Below are positions 56,378-64,000 of a DNA stretch of 64,000 nucleotides, piece by piece. Both the position numbers and the translations under genes were made by a program. Positions within the stretch are counted from its first letter, which is position 1, and every line of letters starts with the position of its first letter. The DNA is taken from NCBI RefSeq assembly GCF_905171775.1, contig NC_053489.1, positions 141,621,142 to 141,685,141 on the forward strand. Direction: 5' to 3'. Source of the DNA: Rana temporaria (taxonomy: Eukaryota; Chordata; Amphibia; Anura; Ranidae). Under the pieces are notes generated by a model. That model made no database searches. It was not told the origin of the DNA and was given only the letters and a program-made list of their open reading frames with translations.

Positions 56378-57012
56378 TGTGATAGACGTGAAACTAAAAT
56401 GAAAATTTTATGTTATGATTAGAAATATTAAAGTGTATTTCGGTAATATTTCTTTAGTATGTTGCTTATTTTCCTTGATGAAGATTTTGTCATATCAGGA
56501 ATGAAATGAAGAGATAGGTGTTTTAAAGTTATAAGTACATCTTGGAACTTAAGGTTGACCATATAAGGACATGTTAAGAACAGATGTAATCCTCTTCCAC
56601 TCTCCACTCTAAGCCTTTCCTGGATGTTTCATATTGGAGAAGCAATTGTGGAATTTTTCTATAGGAAGTTCTGCCCATCCCCCACATCCTGTGTTTTACA
56701 GACCCCAGAAGGAACTTGTGTGACGTTTGAAAGAAAACCATTAATTTCTGTGACTTTAAGAAGCTGCTCTGATTGGACTGTTCTAACTCTTTGATGTATT
56801 TGGATATGAACTGTCCAATGACAGCCTTACAAGGGGGCGTGTATGCATATTTGTGTGATATTCTCTGTGTTTTAAATAAAGGGCCAGCAGGGTTTGTTCT
56901 TCCTGTTGGGATCGAAGCTGAGAGGTGAGCATCATGTAGTCTGATTTTGATTGCACCCATAGCCATTTTGAAATCTTCCGGTAGTATGGATAACCCTGAT
57001 TCTTCCTCATCA
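56378..57012 (+). repeat. 3' LTR (635 bp)
   Basis: Same length and, on reading, the same sequence as 50965-51599. It is followed by GTAG, the target duplication. Confidence 0.92.
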
Positions 57013-57170
57013 GTAGCTGCACTGGGAATCAGCCTGCAAGGAGATCGGCTAAAAGTAGTTGGATCTGTATGTGTGTTATAATTAATCAAAATTAGTCGAT
57101 TGATCGATTAAAAAAAAAAAACGATTAATCGAACAGAAAAAATTTGATCAGTAACAGCCCTAAATTTTAT

Positions 57171-57658
57171 TAAAAAATACAAAATCCACTTACTTCTAAT
57201 AGTGCATATCAAGTCCTGGTGCACCACAATGTAAAGGCACTTTAAAATAGCATTGACCCCTTAAGAGAACTTCAGATCAGAATTTTTCACAACACCTCAC
57301 TTCTAGGTATGCATGCTGAAGTCATAAGCTCCACCCCTACGCTGGAGCCAGGCCACTCATTGAGAATGATGTCGTTGAGGTGCTGCCAGATGGCATCTGC
57401 CTGTGTTTCTTGCTTAAGTTCTTGAATACTGCTGGATGACAACACCACATCCAGAGCCAACACACCTTAATCCTCAATAGCTCCAGAGTTATCAGAAGCG
57501 CGGAGGTGTACACATGAAAGTGCATCCGCAACAAATAGTTCACAGGCTCATTTATAAATTACATTCAGGTGGTAGCGTTGAAGCTTTAGCATCATTCTCT
57601 CGCTGGATGTACGTTACTGCAAGTCTCACCCCCCGCTCCGTTTGTTCTCCACTTCACT
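57171..57658. other. No recognisable feature
   Basis: No gene or repeat ends that I can support. Confidence 0.45.
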
Positions 57659-57879
57659 CCAAAACACTGCACACTTGGTGGTCGGTAATTCGAACATTCT
57701 GGAACATGAGTAGTATGCCATGTAACCACTCCCAGACTAGTTTCGTCACTCAGGACTTCTTCAATGGGATTCATTGTAGAAGTCCTGAGTGACGAAACTG
57801 GTGTGGGAGTGGTTACATGGCATACTACTCGTGTTCCAGAACGTTCGGATTACCGACCATCGAGCGTGCAGTGTTTTGG
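57659..57879. repeat. Inverted repeat, 102-bp arms
   Basis: Arms 57659-57760 and 57778-57879 are reverse complements with roughly ten mismatches, around a 17-base loop. The arms begin CCAAAACACTGCAC and end CAGGACTTCT. It is probably the remains of an inverted-repeat element. Confidence 0.85.
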
Positions 57880-57886
57880 ACACACT

Positions 57887-58190
57887 GGGGAAGATCCTCA
57901 AAGAAATTACGCCGGCGTATCTGTTGATACGCCGCGTAATTTCAAATTTTGTGCGTCGTAGCTTTGTTTTGGTATCCACCAAACAAGACACGACGGCATC
58001 TGTGTTAGATCCGACAGGCGTACGCCTTAGTACGCCGTCGGATCTAAGATGCAATTTTCCGGCGGCCACTGGGTGGCGTTCACGTCGTAATCCGCGTCGA
58101 GTATGCAAATTAGCTTTTTCCGACGATCCATAAACGTACGAGCGGCCGTCGCATTCTTTAACGTAGTTTCCGTTCGGCTTTTTCCGCCTT
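57887..58190. mobile_element. Fragment of the AGATCC element family, inverted
   Basis: GGGGAAGATCCTCAAAGAAATTACG and the following 300 bp are the reverse complement of the right end of the neighbouring element (58530-58825). Together they form a long palindrome with about 300-bp arms. The fragment ends near CTTTTTCCGCC without its other terminus. Confidence 0.75.
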
Positions 58191-58205
58191 TAAGTTTAAA
58201 CACTT

Positions 58206-58825
58206 GGGGGCAGATCCTCATACATTTGCATGGGCGCAGCGTATGTGAGATACGCTACGCTGCTGTAACTTACTTTGCAAATGTTTGAATCCTGAAAGAA
58301 TTTGCGCCGTAAGTTACGGCGGCGTAGTGTATTTCTCGTAGCGTAAGGGTGCGGAATTCAAATGCGGCGAGTAGGGGGCGTGTTTCATTTAAATGAAGCG
58401 CGTCCCCGCGCCGAACGAACTGCGCCTGCCCCGTCCGTCAAAACCGCAAACGACGGAAAATTTTCAAAATTATACGCGGGAACGACGGCCATACTTAACA
58501 TTGAGTATGCCACCAGATAGCAGCTTTAACTATACGCCGGAAAAAGCCGAACGGAAACAACGTAAAAGAATGCGACGGCCGATCGTACGTTTGTGGATCG
58601 TCGGAAAATTTGCATACTCTACGTGGATTACGACGTGAACGCCACCCAGCGGCCGTCGGAAAATTGCATCTTAGATCCGACGGCGTACTAAGGCCTGTCG
58701 GATCTAACACAGATGCCGTCGTATCTTGTTTGGTGGATACCAAAACAAAGATACGACGCACAAAATTTTAAATTACGCGGCGTATCAACAGATACGCCAG
58801 CGTAATTTCTTTGAGGATCTGCCCC
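58206..58825. mobile_element. Inverted-repeat element (GGGGGCAGATCC ends)
   Basis: Ends GGGGGCAGATCCTCATAC and TTTGAGGATCTGCCCC. The block order matches 31040-31774 (GCAGCGTATGTGAGATACG, GAATTCAAATG, ACGACGGCCATACTTAACAT). It is non-coding. Small frames on both strands here are chance. Confidence 0.8.
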
Positions 58826-59091
58826 TTGGAATTTAAGTACTTATAGACTTGGCTTGTCATTACCTTTTTTTTGACCACCGGATGAACGTTTTAAACATTT
58901 GTTTACATTTATTTAAGTCGTTTTTATTCCTCACATATATTTATTACCATTTAGCATATGTGTGTTATATTTTTTCACAGATTTATTTACACACTTATTT
59001 AGGATTGTTCATCTATTGAACACAGCGCTACTATTTTGTTCACTCAGAATTATTATACACGGCCATAGATATAACCATGGAATTTTAAACA

Positions 59092-60480
59092 GGCAAATAC
59101 CAGTCCCAATAAAACCTTCTTAGTTTGTGCATAGCGTGCTTCAATCTCAGTGAGGGCTCTTAATGCGAAAGCCACAGGCCTCCCATCTCATAGACAGACT
59201 GCACCGAGACTATGCTAGAAAGCATCAGCAGACATTACCACCGGCTTATGCACATCAAATTACTGTAGGACAGGTGGACTAGTTAAATGTGCTTTCAATG
59301 TATCTACAGCAACAGCATGTTCTTCAGTCCAACACCAGCCGGCATCTTGGCGCAAAAAGCTGATGGAGTGGAGATGTTATCTAACAGTAGTCATGAATAA
59401 ACTTTGAGAGATAATTGGTCATGCCAAGACTTTGCCATCCATGTTTGTCCTCTGGAGCAGGCATTTGATGGATGGCTTTGTTTTTTATCTGGATCAGGCT
59501 TGGCACCTTTATCCATGAGAAGGTGTCAAACTTATGGCACCTCTGAGACCCTGAATCAACATTTGTACGGTTGAGCTGCATATTGATGGCTCTGACACGA
59601 TCTAATATACATTTAAGTTGTTTGTTGTCTTCCTCAACCAAGGATCCCCAAATCAAGATATCATCCATGACTATTTCACATGGCTGTCCAGCAAAGAGCT
59701 GTTCCATACATCTCTGAAAGACTTTGCTTCCAGTTGAAGCATTCGTATCTCCCAAATGGGGTCATAAATGTTGTGAGTAATTATGATTCCTCATCCAGAG
59801 GGATTTTCCAGAATTCACATTTTGCGTCTAGAATGCTGAAGACCTTTGCCTGTGGCATATCAGCGATCACTTGCTCTATAGTCTTTAATGGATGATAAGG
59901 TCTCAGGAGAGCCTTATTAAGGTACACAAGATCAATGCATATGTGCGGACATTGCCATCTTTCTTGACTTCTGCTGTCATCGCAGACACCCAAGGGGTAG
60001 CCACTTGCACTGGTGCAATGATGCCCAGTCTAGTCATTCTTTCCAACTCTTGCAAGACTTTGTCTTTTATAGTCAGTGGGATCCTTCGAGGGGCACACAT
60101 AGTAGGCTGTACCGATTCATCTACGTGACTGGAAGCTTACCAACAGTGTCAGTACAAAATAAGTCCTCATAATCAGTCATCTCAGGAGCCTGTTGCTGTA
60201 CAGCATGTACTTCTGAACTGAGTTGGATTCGATTTAAGCGCATGCTGTCTGGTAAGCCTAGCAGGCTCTTAACATTCATATACACAATGTGGAATAGCAG
60301 CTTGTCCCTTGTTAGTTCCAAGGAAGAAGTGCCCAGTGTCTGAATTGTTTGACCGCCATAAACTATCAGGTTTACTTTATTTGACTGATCGATTTCAGCT
60401 TTGGGGTCAATGCTGTGTAATGTGGATAAGGACATAACATTGCATTTGGCACCAGTGTCAATTTTCAACTTGACATGTTT
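59092..60480 (-). pseudogene. Ty3/gypsy pol remnant: protease, RT, RNase H
   Basis: Read on the minus strand. A protease core with IDTGA lies near 60460, and a linker to the reverse transcriptase follows. RT motifs include FSILDAKCEFWKIPLDE near 59800-59860 and the catalytic-box equivalent VMDDILIWG near 59650-59675. An RNase H stretch with GRPVAFALRALTEIEARYAQ lies near 59110-59185. The pieces lie in several frames with internal stops, including one just before the RNase H GRPVA segment, so no working polyprotein is encoded. The family is clear from the motifs. No restored sequence is offered. Confidence 0.85.
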
Positions 60481-60491
60481 GTTGCATGCTG

Positions 60492-60525
60492 TTAAATTAA
60501 TTAGTTAATTAGTTAATTAATATTT
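60492..60525. repeat. Short AATTAGTT tandem
   Basis: About four copies of a TTAATTAG-type unit in AT-rich sequence between the gypsy pol remnant and the inserted element. Confidence 0.7.
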
Positions 60526-60614
60526 CCCCATTATTTGCAATTAGGTCCACACTTTCACAATGACATTTTTTTGGTAATCATCACTTTCCATTTCATTAAT
60601 TCTGTGCACATTTT

Positions 60615-61339
60615 GGGCCAGATCCATGAAGCGCGGCGCTTCTATCCGTCCGGCGTAGTGTATCTCTGATCCACTACGCCGCCGTAACTTACAGCTTTTT
60701 TTGTATCCTCAAAGAATTTGCGCCGTAATGTAACTTTGGCGGCGTAAGGGCGTGCAATTCAAATGGATGTGATGGGGGTGTGTTTTATGTAAATACGTCT
60801 TGACCCAACGTAAATGACGTTTTTTTTAAACTGCGATGCGCCGTCCGTGGGGGTATCCCAGTGCGCATGCTCGAAATTAACCCGCAACAAGCCAATGCTT
60901 ACGACGTGAACGTCATTCTACGCAAAGCCCTATTCGTGAACGACTTACTCAAACAACATAAAATTAAAAAATTTTGAAGCAGGAACGACGGCCATACTTA
61001 ACATAGGATACGCCTCATATAGCAGGGGTAACTATACGCCGAAAAAAGCCTTACGGAAACGACATAAAAAAAATGCGCCGGCCGGACGTACGTTTTTGGA
61101 TTTGCGTATCTAGCTAATTTGCATACTCGACACGGGAATCGACGGAAACGCCACCTAGCGGTCAGGGTAAAAATGCACCTTAGATCCGACGGCGTACTAA
61201 GACGTAGGCCAGTCGGATCTAGCCCAGCTTCAGGTGTATCTTGTTTTGTGGATACAAAACAAAGATACGCCGGAGCAAAATAGAAGTTACGCGGCGTATC
61301 AATAGATACGCCAGCGTAACTTCTTTGAGGATCTGGCCC
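60615..61339. mobile_element. Inverted-repeat element (GGGCCAGATCC ends) inside the gypsy element
   Basis: Ends GGGCCAGATCCATG and TGAGGATCTGGCCC, with TTT on each side. The blocks are shared with 31040-31774 (GGGGGTATCCCAGTGCGCATGC, GAAATTAA, ACGACGGCCATACTTAACAT). It is younger than the gypsy element that it splits. Confidence 0.8.
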
Positions 61340-61344
61340 TTTGT

Positions 61345-61712
61345 TGTTTAGTACGACTAGATGGTGTCATCCACGCATCTCTATTTGGAGGCTTGGACCT
61401 ACAACATTTTGCAAAATGATTCCATTTGTTGCATGAGTTACAGCTTTTTTTAAAAGCCGGGCACTTGTTGTGTTCAGTAGCATGTTCACTTCCACTGTTG
61501 CTACATTGACTTTTGTTCTGTAGCACCACAAACACCTCTCTTTTTAGTTCCTTAGTGGTCCTTTCAGAATGTTCAAACAACATACATATTCTGATGGCTG
61601 ATTCCAGTGTTAAATCTTTCTCCCTTAACAACACATGAACTGCAACATTGTAGATACCGCACACAATCCTGTCTCGTATCAGTTCATCTGTTAATGCACC
61701 AAAATCATTATT
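61345..61712 (-). pseudogene. Ty3/gypsy gag remnant with zinc knuckle
   Basis: A minus-strand frame of about 120 codons ends in sequence from the inserted element. It carries a CX2CX4HX4C zinc knuckle (CNSCNKWNHFAKCC), preceded by a helical stretch with LTLESAIRICMLFEHSE typical of gag C-termini in these elements. The N-terminal part is lost at the boundary near 61725. Zinc knuckles bind the element's RNA during packaging. Confidence 0.8.
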
Positions 61713-61725
61713 TTTTTAGCCAGCA

Positions 61726-62060
61726 GTCTTGCCGCGTACAAACGTTCATCACTCCCGCCCCCGCCCGTTGTTTTCTGGGAAACACTCGGCTCCCAGAACA
61801 CAGCGGGGACCAGTGAGGACGGCGCTGCGCGACTCACTCATGCGCCATAGGGAATAGGGCAGTGAAGCCGGAACGCTTCACTTCCTGATTCCCTCAACCG
61901 AGGATGGTGGTAGGGGCAGCAGATAGACAAGCGATTGCTCGTCTTCTTCTGCAGACTTCGCTGGACTCCAGGACAGGTAAGTGTCCATATATTAAAAGTC
62001 AGCAGCTGCAGTATTTGTAGCTGCTGGCTTTTAATCTTTTTTAAATGGCAGAGCTCCGCT
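61726..62060. mobile_element. TTAA element fragment related to 14164-14638
   Basis: Ends GAGCTCCGCT next to TTAA (62061-62064). It shares the GGAAACACTCGGCTCCCAGAA segment, the CTGGACTCCAGGACAGGTAAG segment (GGTAAGT at 61976-61982), and the AGCAGCTGCAGTATTTGTAGC hairpin with 14164-14638. The left end is missing. A 90-codon minus-strand frame across it is not a gene. Confidence 0.7.
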
Positions 62061-62064
62061 TTAA

Positions 62065-64000
62065 GTTGTACCTGTCTGTTTTCAGAATTCTCTTCTCTAC
62101 ATCTGTTCATGTGCTGAATTTAAAAGGTTGTCTGAGAGTTCAGAAAAAGGGGGCGGAGAGCTGAAGTTACTCTCTGCAGAGCTCAGTGAGGATAGCTCTG
62201 AGAGTTGATTGGAAGGATCGGACACCCCCCCCCCCCTTCATATAACACACAAGAACAATGCTGAGCTTGTCAATCTGCTGGAGATCCCTCCCCTGTCACC
62301 ATTTTTCCCTTGGAGTCAGAAAAATTTGTCAGAAGTAATTAATTCTAATAGCAGAAGAACAAACAGCATACAAAAATGACAATTAATTGTATATATACAA
62401 ATTCATACCAGTATATCCAGCTATTTGAAACATATCTATATCAGTAAGGATTAAGGAGTAAGGATTTATTATTTATTTATTTTAAATTGTTATACCTTAT
62501 AAAGTTATTTAAAGTATTGTGATTTAAATTATTTAAAATTAACACATTTTTACAGAATTTATTATTGTTTATTAGTTGGTTGTGCATAATGGGTGGCATT
62601 CCAGAGCTCATTCATTGAGCCTGGACATTACCATCAATGGCAAGACACATGTACTTGTTCCGAGATAGAAAGGGAAGGTCGGCTATAGATTGCATAGATG
62701 CTTTAGTGATACATATGTGACAACATCAGTACTGCACAGCTCCTGGACGACAGCTAGTGTAGCTGGGGGTCATGAAATATCTCTCATTGTTTTGGTCCTG
62801 TGCAAAAGTAGTTCTGACAAGAAGCCATGCCTAATCCCTTCTAAGTGCCATCTCCTCATTCTCTGGTATTGTGACTAGGGCAGAAAACTGCACCACCACT
62901 GTACACATACTGTAAGTTAAAGGTGTAAATACTCTCATTACAGGAGGAAGCGCTGTTTATGCAAAAGTTGGGTAATGATTGCCTGATACTCAAGAGTAAT
63001 AAAACTGCAACTGAAACGTTATTTGTCCACATTTCTTTGAACAGGACATATATTTTTGGAAGTCTTACAAAGCCTACCCCCATCTAAATTTAAGGCTTGT
63101 TCACAAGGGCAGCCAAGGGGTGTGTCAGAAAAAGAAGGAGGTTGAGACATAGATTTATATTAATAGATCCGTGCATTAAAGTGTATGTCAAGGCAACAAA
63201 AAAAAAGGAGCTGTGATAACACAGCTCTGAATTCCTAAGTACATGATGTTAGTCCTACTTACTTAAAATGTAACTTCAGTCCTCTTCACTTTTGTCCCTG
63301 CCCCCAATCCTGGTGCCACCATCATTGTATGTCTGAGACTTGTGCAGGAGTGCCAAAGGACTCTGCCTGAGCTTTGGGTTCACTTAGAGCTCACCTATGC
63401 ACACTCAGACGAACTACCGCGCATTGACATAAATGGAGCTCCTTAGGACTCCAACAACACCCACATACTTTTATGCATGCCCTGGTACCGGCCACATGGT
63501 AAAGATGTCACACAGGACTGGACTAGTAATTCTGTGGCACATTTGCGCATTAGCAGAGTTGGCACTTGGTGGTAGCAAACATCATACTCGCCTATGCTGC
63601 ATTGCAAAAAAAAAAACAACTGAAGTAAAAACAAAAAAACAAGACACAATATCCAAATGCGAAAGAAGGAGCCCCCGGGGAGAAGGCAGGAGAACATATT
63701 TTCTTCTTTAGAGGGAAGGTTCCTTTTTACTTTCTGATGGATTACAAAGAACACAGACTTCCCAACTCCTTCCCCTCCTCATCTCCCCCTCTTCATCTCC
63801 ATAAGGTCATTTTTACATTGCCCCACTGTGCTTTGGCTGTAGGTGGGCCAGTGTGAAGCCACAATAACATACATCTGTGCACAGGTAGAAAGCACAGGAG
63901 GTTATCAGATCACAGGGTTTCTGGCAAAATCAACATGTATTTTTTGCTTTTATTGAACAGATATAAAAAAAATATAAAAACGGTTGTATATTTAGCAGAT
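62065..64000. other. No recognisable feature
   Basis: Nearly 2 kb with a C run at about 62227-62238 but no gene, repeat ends or array that I can support. Frames of 92-103 codons near 63440-63754 on opposite strands lack family motifs. Confidence 0.5.

Larger units (their letters stand above)
50965..57012 (+). mobile_element. LTR retroelement, non-autonomous, with identical LTRs
   Basis: A 6,048-bp unit of two 635-bp direct repeats around a 4.78-kb interior. The LTRs begin TG and end CA, and the element is flanked by GTAG on both sides (50961-50964 and 57013-57016), a 4-bp target duplication. A tRNA-lysine-like primer-binding sequence follows the left LTR, and a G-rich polypurine tract precedes the right one. 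Reading the interior, I find no gag, protease, reverse transcriptase, integrase or envelope motif and no frame above about 110 codons. It therefore looks like a parasite of an autonomous LTR element. The LTRs appear identical on reading through, which indicates recent insertion. Confidence 0.9.
49141..57162. mobile_element. hAT-like element split by later insertions
   Basis: Ends TAGGGCTG (49141-49148) and CAGCCCTA (57155-57162) are perfect 8-bp inverted repeats. They are flanked by a perfect 8-bp duplication AATTTTAT at 49133-49140 and 57163-57170. Next to both ends lie AT-rich ATTAATCGATTAATC-type words in opposite orientation. Most of the 8 kb is later insertion: a TTAA element (49513-50689) and an LTR element (50965-57012). 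The remaining hAT-like sequence is under 900 bp and non-coding. Confidence 0.85.
59092..61725 (-). mobile_element. Degenerate Ty3/gypsy retrotransposon, interrupted
   Basis: On the minus strand, and so in the order gag, protease, reverse transcriptase, RNase H from high to low coordinates. The identified parts are a gag zinc knuckle, a protease DTG site, reverse transcriptase motifs and an RNase H segment. No LTRs or integrase were recognised nearby. A later inverted-repeat element (60615-61339) splits gag from pol, and another repeat begins at about 61726, cutting gag. Frames are broken by stops and shifts, so the element is inactive. Confidence 0.85.

Noticed and set aside
49141..57162. A single 8-kb autonomous hAT transposon
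   Set aside because: The interior is accounted for by later elements with their own duplications. No hAT transposase frame is present.

Overview
This window looks like a repeat-dense stretch of amphibian nuclear DNA, most likely from a ranid or other neobatrachian frog. The basis is the repeat families, which I recognise from memory rather than from a search: TTAA-bounded elements ending in CCACTTAA, foldback elements ending in AGCGG/CCGCT, and short elements with GTACACACG or GGTTCACAC ends. Vertebrate L1, hAT-like, LTR and Ty3/gypsy pieces are also present. I see no convincing host protein-coding gene, tRNA, rRNA or CRISPR array. All recognisable coding capacity belongs to transposable elements.

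Region by region. 1-10.5 kb holds TTAA-bounded elements, a small hAT-like element with an 8-bp target duplication (2728-3090), a 500-bp foldback element (4525-5024), and a CpG/TTCG-rich hAT-like element (8855-9902). 11.0-27.6 kb is the centrepiece. A TTAA element (outer ends 12851 and 27580) was entered by two foldback elements and then by a full-length L1. A 6.45-kb block (11879-18332) was afterwards copied in direct tandem (18333-24778). The left L1 is therefore a 5' partial copy cut inside its reverse transcriptase. The right L1 (21103-27220) is complete, with two open frames, a poly(A) tail and a matching target duplication.

27.6-49 kb is a field of short inverted-repeat elements with TTA/TAA or TTAA duplications, several nested in one another. 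It includes a 5'-truncated LINE in minus orientation inside another TTAA element (34470-35297) and a GC-rich 1.1-kb element with a near-perfect 97-bp hairpin. 49.1-57.2 kb is a hAT-like element (8-bp duplication AATTTTAT) split by a two-level nest of inverted-repeat elements and by a 6,048-bp LTR element. That LTR element has apparently identical 635-bp LTRs, a primer-binding-like site and a polypurine tract, but no recognisable gag, pol or env. 57.6-62.1 kb contains long inverted repeats and a decayed minus-strand Ty3/gypsy element split by a later insertion. The last 2 kb shows nothing recognisable.

The elements do not form a pathway. They form a readable insertion history. The right-hand L1 encodes the machinery for its own mobility (ORF1 RNA chaperone, ORF2 endonuclease and reverse transcriptase). 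The LTR element would need proteins supplied by a relative. The many short inverted-repeat elements would need transposases encoded elsewhere.
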